64,000 nucleotides of DNA from Marmoricola sp. Its GTDB lineage: Bacteria > Actinomycetota > Actinomycetes > Propionibacteriales > Nocardioidaceae. The stretch covers positions 1 to 64,000 of the forward strand of contig JAOPXK010000121.1 of the NCBI GenBank assembly GCA_025965195.1, read 5' to 3'. Position 1 is the first letter of the stretch. Every line of letters begins with the position of its first letter. Under the pieces are notes generated by a model. That model saw nothing but the letters and a program-made list of their open reading frames with translations, was not told the origin of the DNA and searched no databases. The position numbers and the translations under genes are program-made. Shown one piece after another: positions 25,529 through 34,718 of the stretch.

Positions 25529-26281
25529 GCGGGACGGGGCTCCCAAGACCAGGGGCACGAGTCGCTCGGCCCAGCCGTCGTCGACCTCGGCCGATCCACT
25601 CACCTGCCGCATCAGCAGCGTCCCGGTGTGCACCAGGTGCGTCCACATCGCCAGCGTCGAGGCCGCGACGTCCCGGGTGCGGATGGCCGCGACGATCGGC
25701 TCGTGCTCGCTCTCGACGGCCGTCATCTCACGGGACCGACCGATCGTCGAGACCCCCCGAACCTGGACCGTGTCACGCAGGCGCGTGAGCTCGGCCAGCA
25801 CCCGCGGGTTGCCCAGCGGAGCGGCCAGCGCGGCGTGGAGCGCCCGGTCGTGGCGCGTGAAGGCTGCCTCATCCTCTGTCTCCGCGCACCGCTGCATGGC
25901 CTCGAGCTCGGCATCGAGGGCCTCGACGAGCTCGTCTCCGGCGACCGCTGCGGCGTAGGCCACAGCCGGCACCTCGATCATCAGCCGCAGCTCGAAGACG
26001 AACCGCACGTCGTCGACGCTCACGCCACGGATCCGTACGCCGCGGTTGCGTTCGACCGTGACAAGGCCGAGGTCGGCGAGTCGGAGCACGGCCTCACGGA
26101 CCGGGGTGCGCGAGACATCCAGCTCCTCGGCGAGCCGGTACACCGAGTGCTGCGACCCGGCAACGAGCTCGCCCGCAACGATCGAGGTGCGCAGCAGCTC
26201 GAAGACGCGCTCGCTCGACGACGAGCGGCGCACCCGGCCGGGTCCCGTCAGGCTCGGCTGCTGAGTCTCGGAGCCGACCAC
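25523..26281 (-). CDS. GntR family regulator, FCD (FadR C-terminal) type
   Basis: 252 residues. The winged helix-turn-helix (about 25-90) contains DVSRTPVREAVLRLADLGLV. The FCD domain shows the metal-site pattern: Asp and His in RHDRALH, His in SEHEPI, His in WTHLVH. FCD regulators usually sense carboxylates, which fits the organic-acid operons downstream. Its stop lies inside the palindrome in front of the flavin dehydrogenase gene. It is preceded by a 93-bp gap. Confidence 0.93.
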   Translation of the reverse strand: MVGSETQQPSLTGPGRVRRSSSSERVFELLRTSIVAGELVAGSQHSVYRLAEELDVSRTPVREAVLRLADLGLVTVERNRGVRIRGVSVDDVRFVFELRLMIEVPAVAYAAAVAGDELVEALDAELEAMQRCAETEDEAAFTRHDRALHAALAAPLGNPRVLAELTRLRDTVQVRGVSTIGRSREMTAVESEHEPIVAAIRTRDVAASTLAMWTHLVHTGTLLMRQVSGSAEVDDGWAERLVPLVLGAPSRE

Positions 26282-26374
26282 AGGACCTCCTTGAACTCGG
26301 GCCTGGCGACCAATTCAGCTCAAGGATAGGGCGCATGGGGAGCGGGCCAGCGATCGGACCGCGAGCAGGCCCGG

Positions 26375-27553
26375 TCACGGCTCGGGAGAGCGTGCCGACG
26401 ACGCCACGCTGATGGCGGCGCCCGACAGCAACAGTCCGCCGAGCCAGAACGCGGCGGCCACACCCCACGTGCTCGCCGCCAGCCCGACGACGACCGGGAT
26501 GGAGGCCTGACCCACCTTGTTGCCCGTCAGCCTCAGCGACAGCGCGGCGCCTACGGCGTTCGCGGGCACTGCCTGGGCCAGGTGGGACATGCTCAGCGGC
26601 TGTCCGATGCCCATCAGGAAGCCGAAGGCTGCCAGGGCGGCGGCCAGCACCAGCACGCTGTGGAGCACGGGTACGAGCGAGATCAGGACGCCCGATAGTC
26701 CGGTGCTCGCAACCAGGAGGCTGACTCTGCCCCAGCTGCGCCGGAGCCGCTCGAGGAGGAGACGCGACGCGAAGGACATCGCGGCGCGGATGCTCAGCAG
26801 GAGTCCCACCACCGTCGGACTCAACCCACGGTGCTGACCGAGCAGCGGAAGGAACGCCACCAGTACGTCGAGGACGGTGAGCAGCGCAATGCTGGACAGC
26901 ATGCCTCCGAACACCCCTGGCCGATTGATCATCGCGAGCAGGCCGACGGACTCTTGCCGGTCGCGGTCTCGCGCGCCTTGACCCGGGCTGCCGAGGCCGA
27001 TCGCGGCCGGTAGACACAACAGGCTCAGGACTGCCGACAACACGCACACCCATCGCATCCGACCCTCGAGCGGGAGCACGGCGGCGGCGATGCCGCCGCA
27101 CAGCGGCCCCAGCATCTGGCCGAGCGAGATGAAGGCCGTCAGGTGGCCGAACGCACGGTCGAACGATGCGGCTTCTGAACGCTGAGCCACGATCGACTGC
27201 GCGCCGACCATGATGGCGAGCGCGCCCAGCCCGTGCAGGCACGTCCCCACCGCGAGCCAGCCGAAGGAGTCGCTGAACGCGACGATCAACGGCCCGGCGA
27301 TCAACGGGACGAAGCTGCCCACCAGGACTGCCCCGGCACCGCCGCGGTCAGCCAGCCGTCCCATCCGCAGCGCCACCACGGCAGGCAGCAGTCCGAACAT
27401 CGCGGTCAGCAGACCGATCTCCCACGGCCCGGCGCCGATCTCGATCGCCCGGTAGGTCGTCGCCGGGCGAGCCATCATGATGGAGGCCTGGGTCACCATC
27501 ATGACCACCATCAGGCGTGTCGACCACGGCCCATCCGGGGCGCGGCCTAGCAC
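26375..27553 (-). CDS. MFS transporter
   Basis: 392 residues from the GTG at 27553, with GGAAAGG upstream; any longer start would run into the aldehyde dehydrogenase gene. About 12 membrane segments are seen, with the MFS signature GRLADRGGAGAVLVG between segments 2 and 3 (the Gx3-DRxGR region). It lies 10 bp after the aldehyde dehydrogenase stop and is the last gene of the KdgD operon, so it is the likely importer for the sugar acid used there. Drug export is the alternative. Confidence 0.85.
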   Translation of the reverse strand: MLGRAPDGPWSTRLMVVMMVTQASIMMARPATTYRAIEIGAGPWEIGLLTAMFGLLPAVVALRMGRLADRGGAGAVLVGSFVPLIAGPLIVAFSDSFGWLAVGTCLHGLGALAIMVGAQSIVAQRSEAASFDRAFGHLTAFISLGQMLGPLCGGIAAAVLPLEGRMRWVCVLSAVLSLLCLPAAIGLGSPGQGARDRDRQESVGLLAMINRPGVFGGMLSSIALLTVLDVLVAFLPLLGQHRGLSPTVVGLLLSIRAAMSFASRLLLERLRRSWGRVSLLVASTGLSGVLISLVPVLHSVLVLAAALAAFGFLMGIGQPLSMSHLAQAVPANAVGAALSLRLTGNKVGQASIPVVVGLAASTWGVAAAFWLGGLLLSGAAISVASSARSPEP

Positions 27554-27563
27554 GACCTTTCCG

Positions 27564-29000
27564 TCACGGGTTCGTGTAGACGGTCTTCGTGGTGGTGAAG
27601 AACTCCCGTGCGTGGCTGCCTTGCTCCTTCGGGCCGTAGCTCGAGCCCTTCGAACCACCGAACGGCACGTGTACGTCGACGCCCGCGGTGGGCAGGTTGA
27701 CCATGACCATCCCGGCCTTGGCCGCCGTCCTGAAGTGCTGGGCGTGCCTGAGGGACGTCGTACAGATGCCGGCCACGAGGCCGAACTGGGTGTCGTTCGC
27801 GACGGCGACAGCCTCCTCGAAGTCCGACACACCGACCACGGACGCCACCGGTCCGAAGATCTCGTCCCGGTTGACGGCGTGATCCCGTCCCAAACCCGTC
27901 ACGAGTGCCGGCTGCAGGTAGTGCCCACGGGTACGGCGCTTCACCAGCTCACCCCCGAAGACCACCGACCCCGGCTCGTCGCGCGCCTGCTGGATGTAGC
28001 TCGTGTCGATCTCGAGCTGCTTGTCGTCGACGACCGGTCCGATGTCTGTCGTCGACAGACGAGCGTCGTCGACCGTCAGTCCTTCCAGCCGCGCACGCAC
28101 GGCAGCGACGAACTGGTCCTCGACCGCATGTTCCACGATCAGCCTGCTCGACGCCGTGCACCTCTGCCCGGTCGAGAAGAACGCTCCCTGGACGGCACAC
28201 TCGACGGCGACGTCAAGGTCCGCGTCGGCGAGTACGACGAGCGGGTTCTTCCCGCCCATCTCCAGCTGGACCTTGGCGAGCCGTGAGGCCGCCCGCTCGG
28301 CCACACCGGTGCCGATCCCGGTCGAACCGGTGAACGTGATCGCGTCGACGTCGGTGCTCTGCACGATGGTCTCTCCGACGACCGACCCGGGTCCCACCAC
28401 CAGGTTCAGCACACCGCGCGGGAGTCCCGCGTTCACCAGGCACTCCACCAGCGCGTGCGCGGACGCCGGCACCAGGTCAGCCGGCTTGAACACCACCGTG
28501 TTCCCGTAGGCGAGCGCGGGCGCGATCTTCCAGGCGGGGATGGCGAGCGGAAAGTTCCAGGGGGTGATCACGCCGACGACACCGACCGGCTCACGCAGGA
28601 TGTCGACGAAGACACCCGGCCGAGTCGAGGCGACGTTCTCACCGGTCATCCTCAATGCCTCGCCGCTGAAGAAGTCCAGGAGCTGCGCTGCCCGCGTGGC
28701 CTCCGCCACCGCCTCGCGCAGCGACTTGCCCTCCTCGCGCGCCAGCAGGGCACCGAGCTCGGGTGCGCGGGCGGCGAGCTCTCGAGCGGCGGACCTCAGG
28801 ATGTCGGCGCGGGCCTGCGGCGACGTCTGTGCCCAGCTCGGCGCAGCATCGCGCGCAGCCTCGATCGCCGCCCGGGTGGTCGCAGCGCTCGACCGCGGGA
28901 ACAGTCCGATCACATCGTCGAGGTCGGAGGGGTTGATGTCAGGCTGGGTCTCCTGCTCGGGTTCCCAGGATCCATCGATGTAGTTGGCAAAAGTCTTCAT
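27564..29000 (-). CDS. Aldehyde dehydrogenase, probable 2,5-dioxovalerate (alpha-ketoglutarate semialdehyde) dehydrogenase
   Basis: 478 residues of the NAD(P)-dependent ALDH superfamily, with Asn149 (TPWNFP), general base Glu247 (LEMGGKN) and nucleophile Cys281 (GQRCTASS). Family membership is certain. The substrate is inferred from the operon: the KdgD-like enzyme encoded upstream would yield 2,5-dioxopentanoate, which this enzyme would oxidise to 2-oxoglutarate. Its start overlaps the TPP-enzyme stop (ATGA). Confidence 0.88.
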   Translation of the reverse strand: MKTFANYIDGSWEPEQETQPDINPSDLDDVIGLFPRSSAATTRAAIEAARDAAPSWAQTSPQARADILRSAARELAARAPELGALLAREEGKSLREAVAEATRAAQLLDFFSGEALRMTGENVASTRPGVFVDILREPVGVVGVITPWNFPLAIPAWKIAPALAYGNTVVFKPADLVPASAHALVECLVNAGLPRGVLNLVVGPGSVVGETIVQSTDVDAITFTGSTGIGTGVAERAASRLAKVQLEMGGKNPLVVLADADLDVAVECAVQGAFFSTGQRCTASSRLIVEHAVEDQFVAAVRARLEGLTVDDARLSTTDIGPVVDDKQLEIDTSYIQQARDEPGSVVFGGELVKRRTRGHYLQPALVTGLGRDHAVNRDEIFGPVASVVGVSDFEEAVAVANDTQFGLVAGICTTSLRHAQHFRTAAKAGMVMVNLPTAGVDVHVPFGGSKGSSYGPKEQGSHAREFFTTTKTVYTNP

Positions 29001-30682
29001 GCCCAGCCCTTCCGGCTAGCAGTGATTGGCAGCCGGGCCCCGGTGGTGATCTGGTCCGGATCGGTGAGGACCTCGATGAGGTTGACTCCTCCGCGACGAC
29101 GCGCCTCGGCGAACGCATCGATGAACCCGGCGGCGCTGTCGACCGACCAGCCGCCTGCACCGAACGCCCGGGCGTACGCGACGAAGTCCGGATTCCGCAG
29201 CTCCGTGGCGATCGTCCGGCCGGGGAACTGACGTTCCTGATGCATCCGGATCGTCCCGTACATCGCGTTGTTCACGACGACGACCGTCAGGTCGAGGTCA
29301 TGCTGTACGGCGGTCGCGAGCTCGTTTCCACTCATCATGAAGCAGCCGTCTCCGGCGAAGGCGACCACCGGGACACCGGGTCGGATGGCAGCGGCCGCGA
29401 TGGCGGCCGGAAGCCCATAGGCCATCGCTCCGTTGTGGGGTGCGAGCTGCGTGCGAGCCCGGCGGAACTCGAAGTATCGCTGCACCCACCCGGTGTAGTT
29501 GCCTGCGCCGTTCGTGATCACGGCGTCATCAGGCAGTACGTCGCGGAGGTGGCGAACGATCTGGGGCAGTCCCCCGGTCTCGTCGGCGGCGACGAAGTCG
29601 AGGTGCTCACGACGCAGCTCCGCCACTCGTCGTGCGCGCTCGTCGGAGGGTGCCGCCGGCACGGTCGCGAGCTCGCGAGCCAGCGACTCGATCGAACATG
29701 ACACCGACACGTCCGGCATGAAGGTCTGGCTCGCCTGGGCGGCGTCATCGCCGGTCAGCACGATCGTTCGACCCGCTCTGCCTTCGTCGATCAGGGCGTA
29801 ACCATCTGTCGTCGGGTCGTCCAGCCGAGCCCCGAGGACGATCCAGGTGTCGGCCTCGGCCGCGTGACGACGCAGCTGTTCGGAGCCCCCCAGCCCGAGA
29901 TAGCCGACGTAGCTCTCGGACCGGTTGTCGATCACGTCCTGGGATCGAAATGCCGCGGCGATGGGGATGGCGTGGGTCTCGGCGAACCGCCGGATGTCGT
30001 GACCCGCCTGATCGGTCCAGGTCGAGCCGCCGACGATGATCAACGGGCGTTGCGCCGAGGTCGTGATCTCGACGATCTCGCGCACCGAGGCCTGCGACGG
30101 CGACACAGGAAGTGTCCGTGCCATCGGGACCGGGGTCACGGAGGTGGACGCGTAGAGGACGTCCTCGGGAAGGGCGATCACGACCGGTCCCGGGCGGCCC
30201 GAGGTCGCCACGTGCAGGGCACGCGCGACGATCTCGGGAATCCGGTCCACATCGTCGATCTCCACCACGAGCTTCGCCGTCGAGGAGAAGACCGACCGGT
30301 AGTCCATCTCCTGGAACGCCTCGCGTCCACGGTGCGCGCGGGCGATCTGCCCCACCGCCAGGACCAGCGGCGTCCCGTCCTGATAGGCGGTATGCACCGC
30401 GATGGCAGCGTGCATGGCGCCCGGCCCGCGGGTGACCAGGCACACCGCGGGGCGCCCGGTCAGCTTGCCGGCGGCCTCGGCCATGAACCCTGCGGCGCTC
30501 TCGTGCCGCGCCGTGACGAGACGTACCGAAGCGCCGGCGACGGTGGTCGTGAGTCCGTACAGGGCGTCGAGCACCGGCAGAAAGCTCTCGCCCGGCACAC
30601 AGGAGAAGAACTCGACGCCGCCGGCGACCAGGGAGTCGACGAAGACCTGGCCACCGGGTGCTGGAGCTGCGGTCTGTGCCAT
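28997..30682 (-). CDS. Thiamine pyrophosphate-dependent enzyme, acetolactate synthase-like
   Basis: 561 residues in three domains: PYR domain with catalytic Glu61 (ARHESAAGF), central domain, and PP domain with the TPP/Mg motif beginning GDGCFMMSGNEL near 439 and ending NNAMYG. Related enzymes include acetolactate synthase, glyoxylate carboligase and benzoylformate decarboxylase. There is no regulatory-subunit gene nearby, so a catabolic 2-oxo acid decarboxylase or carboligase is more likely than branched-chain synthesis. It is wedged between the kdgD-like and ALDH genes with 3-bp and overlapping junctions. Confidence 0.88.
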   Translation of the reverse strand: MAQTAAPAPGGQVFVDSLVAGGVEFFSCVPGESFLPVLDALYGLTTTVAGASVRLVTARHESAAGFMAEAAGKLTGRPAVCLVTRGPGAMHAAIAVHTAYQDGTPLVLAVGQIARAHRGREAFQEMDYRSVFSSTAKLVVEIDDVDRIPEIVARALHVATSGRPGPVVIALPEDVLYASTSVTPVPMARTLPVSPSQASVREIVEITTSAQRPLIIVGGSTWTDQAGHDIRRFAETHAIPIAAAFRSQDVIDNRSESYVGYLGLGGSEQLRRHAAEADTWIVLGARLDDPTTDGYALIDEGRAGRTIVLTGDDAAQASQTFMPDVSVSCSIESLARELATVPAAPSDERARRVAELRREHLDFVAADETGGLPQIVRHLRDVLPDDAVITNGAGNYTGWVQRYFEFRRARTQLAPHNGAMAYGLPAAIAAAAIRPGVPVVAFAGDGCFMMSGNELATAVQHDLDLTVVVVNNAMYGTIRMHQERQFPGRTIATELRNPDFVAYARAFGAGGWSVDSAAGFIDAFAEARRRGGVNLIEVLTDPDQITTGARLPITASRKGWA

Positions 30683-30685
30683 CGC

Positions 30686-31606
30686 TCAGCGCCCCCCGAC
30701 ACTCTCGATGAGGGCTGCCAGCTCGCTCATCTCATCGGCCGACAGATCGGTCAGCGGTGGACGCACCGGTCCGGCGCTGCGCCCGACCACGGTCATCCCG
30801 GCCTTGATCATCGCAACGCTGTATCCGCGGCGCCGGTCCCTCAGCTCGATCAGCGGACCGACGAAACGACGCAGCGCGTCGTGGACCGACGCCTGGTCGG
30901 CGGCCTGGACGGCGCGGTGGAAGTCCATCGCCCAGTGCGGCATGAAGTTGAAGATGGCCGAGGAGTAGGAGTGCACCCCAGCACTGACATAGGCGAGCGC
31001 GTGCTCCTCCGCGGTGGGCATGCCGTCGACCAGGACCAGCCGGTCGCCGACCTGGGCCGCGAGCTGGGACATCAGTCCGATGTCGCCGGCGCCGTCCTTG
31101 AAGCCGATCAGGTTCGGGCACCGTTCGGCCAGCTCCAGCACGCTCGCGAGCGTGAACTGGGACGCGCCGCGGTGGTAGAGCAACACCCCGAGTGGCGTGG
31201 CCGAGCAAACCGCAACCACGTGTTCGATGAGCCCGCGCTGATCCACCTCGGTCAGGTAGGTCGGCAACAGGAAGAGCCCGTCCGCTCCGGCCTCGGTGAC
31301 GTCGCGCGCCATCTCGATCGCGGTCGCCGTGCCGTATCCCGCGGCACCAAGCACCGCCGTGTCAGCAGGCTTCGCGGCCACCGCAGTGGCGAGCACGGCA
31401 CGCGAGTCAGCCGGGGAGAGCGAGAAGAACTCCCCGGTGCCGCCCGGCGCCGTCATCGCGCCCGGGGCGAACCCGGCCAGCAGCTCGATGTGCGCGCGAT
31501 AGCCGCGCTCGTCGAACTCGAAGTCCGGGGTGGCGTGCGTGACGGGGAAGCAGAGCAGACGTCCGGAGAGCTGCGCCCTCAGCTCATGCGGGGAAAAGCG
31601 GGGCAC
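30686..31606 (-). CDS. kdgD: DapA-family dehydratase, probable 5-dehydro-4-deoxyglucarate dehydratase
   Basis: 306 residues from the GTG at 31606, with AGGAGG eight bases upstream. This is an N-acetylneuraminate lyase/DHDPS-type barrel with Schiff-base Lys170 (IGFKDG) and Tyr144. GGTGEFFSLS at 55-64 is the signature of KdgD, which decarboxylates and dehydrates 5-keto-4-deoxyglucarate to 2,5-dioxopentanoate. With the ALDH two genes downstream this gives the end of the D-glucarate/galactarate route. Glucarate dehydratase is not in the window. A 2-keto-3-deoxy-arabinonate dehydratase is an alternative. Confidence 0.82.
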   Translation of the reverse strand: MPRFSPHELRAQLSGRLLCFPVTHATPDFEFDERGYRAHIELLAGFAPGAMTAPGGTGEFFSLSPADSRAVLATAVAAKPADTAVLGAAGYGTATAIEMARDVTEAGADGLFLLPTYLTEVDQRGLIEHVVAVCSATPLGVLLYHRGASQFTLASVLELAERCPNLIGFKDGAGDIGLMSQLAAQVGDRLVLVDGMPTAEEHALAYVSAGVHSYSSAIFNFMPHWAMDFHRAVQAADQASVHDALRRFVGPLIELRDRRRGYSVAMIKAGMTVVGRSAGPVRPPLTDLSADEMSELAALIESVGGR

Positions 31607-31711
31607 GACGACCTCCTGTTGGGTGCTGTGCTCGCACCTTACGGTCGCTGATTCATGATCTCCAACACGAATTTCGCATGGATTGATACTCCAGACGCAT
31701 AGAATGGCTGG

Positions 31712-32686
31712 ATGTACACCCTCGACCAGCTCCAGGCCTTCGTCGCGGTGGCCGAGGAGCTCAACTTCAGCAGGGCGGCCGAGCGTCTGCACATGACCCA
31801 GCCGCCGCTGAGCCGCCAGGTCCAGCGCCTCGAGCGGGAGGTCGGGATCGAGCTCCTCACCCGTACGTCGCGCTCGGTGGCGCTGACACCAGCCGGCGCG
31901 ACCTTCCTGCTGGAGGCACGGCGCGTCATCGCGCTGGCTGAAGCGGCCCCGTTGCGGGCACGCCGGGTGGCGAGCGGATCGGTGGGTCGGGTGGCGATCG
32001 GGTTCACCGCGGTCTCGGCGCTCACCGTCGTCGGCTCGTGGGTCCGCCGGCTCCACGAACACTCCTCCAGCGTCGACATCGTGCTCTCGGAGATGGTGAC
32101 CACGGCTCAGACGGAGGCGATCCTGGCGAATGAGCTCGACGTCGGTCTCCTGCGCGGCGCTCCGTCGTCCGCCGTCTTGCAGACGAGGATCGTGCACGCC
32201 GAGCCGCTGGTCGCCGCGGTGCCCCTCGACCATCCGCTGACGCACCTCGGACGTCGACCCCGCCTCGCCGACCTGGCCGAGTCCGACATCATCACCTACG
32301 ACCCGGACTCCTCGCGCTACTTCCACGAGCTCGTCGTCGCCGTCTTCCACTCCGCCGGCCTTGCGCCCAGGTACTCGCAGTACCTGACGCAGGTGAGCAG
32401 CCAGCTCGTCCTCGTCGAGGCGGGACTGGGCATCAGCCTGGTGCCCAAGTCGGCTTCGCAGCTGCGCCCGGAGCGGATCGCCTTCCTCGAGATCGAGGAC
32501 GCCGCGACGGACGCCGTCGAGCTGCATGCGTGCTGGCGGGTCGACCACCGCAACCCCGCGCTCGGGGTAGCACTCAATCTTCTCGAGTCCGTCATCGAGG
32601 AGCACGAGTCCGGCCGACAGCTACGTCGTTCAGGGAGCGTGCGTGACGGTCACTGGGAGACTTCGCCCCGGCTCAGCGCAACATAG
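31712..32686 (+). CDS. LysR family transcriptional regulator
   Basis: 324 residues. The N-terminal helix-turn-helix is at about 3-60 (FSRAAERLHMTQPPLSRQVQ), followed by a periplasmic-binding-like effector domain. It is divergent from the kdgD-like operon across 105 bp, the classic LysR arrangement, so it probably activates that operon in response to its sugar acid. No clear ribosome site precedes the ATG, so the mRNA may be leaderless. Its 3' end overlaps the convergent GntR gene by 37 bp. Confidence 0.92.
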   Translation: MYTLDQLQAFVAVAEELNFSRAAERLHMTQPPLSRQVQRLEREVGIELLTRTSRSVALTPAGATFLLEARRVIALAEAAPLRARRVASGSVGRVAIGFTAVSALTVVGSWVRRLHEHSSSVDIVLSEMVTTAQTEAILANELDVGLLRGAPSSAVLQTRIVHAEPLVAAVPLDHPLTHLGRRPRLADLAESDIITYDPDSSRYFHELVVAVFHSAGLAPRYSQYLTQVSSQLVLVEAGLGISLVPKSASQLRPERIAFLEIEDAATDAVELHACWRVDHRNPALGVALNLLESVIEEHESGRQLRRSGSVRDGHWETSPRLSAT

Positions 32687-33339
32687 TTCGCGTGTGACCG
32701 CTCGATGTGCTCGCCCATGGCTCGCACGGCCCGGTCGGCATCCCCGGCGGCAATGTCCTCGACGATGACACGGTGCTCGTCCCAGGCTCGACGGCGCAGG
32801 GTGGGGTCGAAGGGCGAGAGATACCAGGTCCATCGCTTGTTGAGATCCTTCAGCATGCCGTCGAGAAGCGGGTTGCCTGCCAACTGGGTGATCTCCTGGT
32901 GAATCTGGATCCGGTTCAGGGCCGACGGATCCTCGCCCTTCTCCAGCAATTTGGTCGCGTCCTCGAGGAGCCTGGAGAGCCGCAGCCGACCGTCGTCGTT
33001 GATTCGCAGCGCCGCCAGCCTCGCCGACTCGCACTCGAGTGCTCGACGTACCTCGTAGAAGTGGTCGACCTCTTTCTCCGTCGGGCTGTGCACAAAGGCA
33101 CCCTGCCGCGGACGCAGATCGACGAAGCCGTCGCGGCTCAGGATCTGAAGAGTCTCCCGGACCGGGCCTCGAGACACGCCGAGCAGACCGGCGATCTCAC
33201 CCTCGACCAGCTTCGAACCAGCCGGAAACGCACCTGACGTGATCAACTCTTCGAGTTGCGAGTGCACGCGATCGCGCAACGGCGTCTGGTCCAGCCGCTG
33301 GATCTGGCCCTCCAATGGACTGGGCTGCCGTGTCGTCAT
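32650..33339 (-). CDS. GntR family regulator, FCD type
   Basis: 229 residues with a winged helix-turn-helix at about 22-85 (EIAGLLGVSRGPVRETLQIL) and an FCD ligand domain (IHQEIT, MGEHIERSH). A ribosome site GGGAGG precedes the ATG. It is the last gene of the minus-strand amino/keto acid operon. Upstream, minus-strand GGTATCATGTTGACC (33382-33368 region) has GGT/ACC ends like a GntR site. Its coding end overlaps the LysR gene by 37 bp in opposite orientation. Confidence 0.92.
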   Translation of the reverse strand: MTTRQPSPLEGQIQRLDQTPLRDRVHSQLEELITSGAFPAGSKLVEGEIAGLLGVSRGPVRETLQILSRDGFVDLRPRQGAFVHSPTEKEVDHFYEVRRALECESARLAALRINDDGRLRLSRLLEDATKLLEKGEDPSALNRIQIHQEITQLAGNPLLDGMLKDLNKRWTWYLSPFDPTLRRRAWDEHRVIVEDIAAGDADRAVRAMGEHIERSHANYVALSRGEVSQ

Positions 33340-33493
33340 GGAACAACCTCCCGCACCGAGCCATTAACTGCTGACGGTCAACATGATACCAAACCAGGAC
33401 CGCTCGAAGCCGGGGTCCGCCAGCGCCGCTCGGGTACGGCGCAGCAGCCGTCGCTCAGGAGTTCGCTCCCCGGGACCGCACGATCGTGTGGGC

Positions 33494-34663
33494 TCAGGCT
33501 TGCGTCGGTGCCGCTGCGCGCAACACCGTGGCGATGATGCCCAGCCCAGCGGCCAGCTGGTCCTGGTCCACGGCGAACGAGATCCGGAAGGCGCCGTCGC
33601 CGGAGGGACCGAACTCGAGGCCGGATCGCACCAGCACGCCCGCTTCCGCGAAACGCGCAAGCAACTCCGCCGATGACAGGCCGGAGTCCACTCTCACAAA
33701 TGCGTAGAAGGCGCCCTGTGCGGGGGTGATGCTCACCCCCGGAAGGTCGCCCAGCGCGGCGAGAACCATGTCCCGTCGGTCCTGGTAGCTGCGCGCAAGG
33801 GCCTGCAGATCCGCGGCCGGCGTCTCCAGTGCGACCACGCCCGCGTCCTGGACGAAGGTGCTCAGGGCGCCGTTGAAAGTGCGGTGCACCAGGTTGATGG
33901 CTGCGGCGAGACCGGGTTCGGCGACGACATAGCCGAGTCGCCACCCGGTCATCGCGTAGGCCTTCGAGAAGGTGTTGCAGCAGATCACGTGGTCGGTCGA
34001 GGCGAGGTCGAGCGAGGAGAAGAAAGGCACGCCGTCGAAGACGATGTGTGAGTAGGCCTCGTCGCAGAGCAGGTACGCGCCGGCGGCCATGGCAGCTTCG
34101 CTCAGCCGTGCCAGGTCCCGCTCGCTGAGCACGGTGCCCGTCGGGTTGCCGGGGCTGCACACGATCACCATTCGCGCTCCCGCCAACTCGGCTTCGACGC
34201 CTTCGATGTCGATCGACCCGTCGTCGCGGTTGGCGACCCAGACAACGTGGCCGCCTGCCATCGCCACGTGATCTGCGTACAGCGAGTACGTCGGCTCCGG
34301 CAGCACGACCTTGTCACCGGGGTCAATCGTGGCGAGGACTGCCGCTGCCAGACCGGCGCTCGCCCCGTGGGTGCACACGACACTGTCGACTCCCCACGTC
34401 TTGCCATGCCGGGTCTCGAGCTGAGCGACGATCGCCTCGCGCAGGGCGGGCAGTCCCGCGAGCGCGGAGTAACGCGTCCTGCCAGCCCGCAGTGCGTCGA
34501 CCGCTGCCTCGACGACCGCCGTCGGCGTGCCCTCGTTGGGCTCGCCGAGCGCGAGCGACACCGCGCCTGCAGGGGAGACACCCATGTTCGGCGGTCGCAT
34601 CGACTGGCGCGCGATCCTGTCCGCGATACCACTCGTTCCGCGCGTGGGCTTGCCGCTGGACAT
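33494..34663 (-). CDS. PLP-dependent aminotransferase, class I/II
   Basis: 389 residues from the ATG at 34663, the usual family length; an earlier start would run into the upstream dehydrogenase gene. It has the fold type I features: SPGNPTG, DEAYSHIVFDG and the PLP Lys in NTFSKAYAMTGWRLGY near residue 234. It resembles the aspartate/aromatic aminotransferase group. In context it may transaminate the product of the adjacent dehydrogenase or oxidase. Substrate not assignable. Confidence 0.9.
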   Translation of the reverse strand: MSSGKPTRGTSGIADRIARQSMRPPNMGVSPAGAVSLALGEPNEGTPTAVVEAAVDALRAGRTRYSALAGLPALREAIVAQLETRHGKTWGVDSVVCTHGASAGLAAAVLATIDPGDKVVLPEPTYSLYADHVAMAGGHVVWVANRDDGSIDIEGVEAELAGARMVIVCSPGNPTGTVLSERDLARLSEAAMAAGAYLLCDEAYSHIVFDGVPFFSSLDLASTDHVICCNTFSKAYAMTGWRLGYVVAEPGLAAAINLVHRTFNGALSTFVQDAGVVALETPAADLQALARSYQDRRDMVLAALGDLPGVSITPAQGAFYAFVRVDSGLSSAELLARFAEAGVLVRSGLEFGPSGDGAFRISFAVDQDQLAAGLGIIATVLRAAAPTQA

Positions 34664-34718
34664 CCTCGGACACCTTTCCGTGCAGGGTGGAAGTGAGACA
34701 GAGTTCCTGCTCAGGCGC

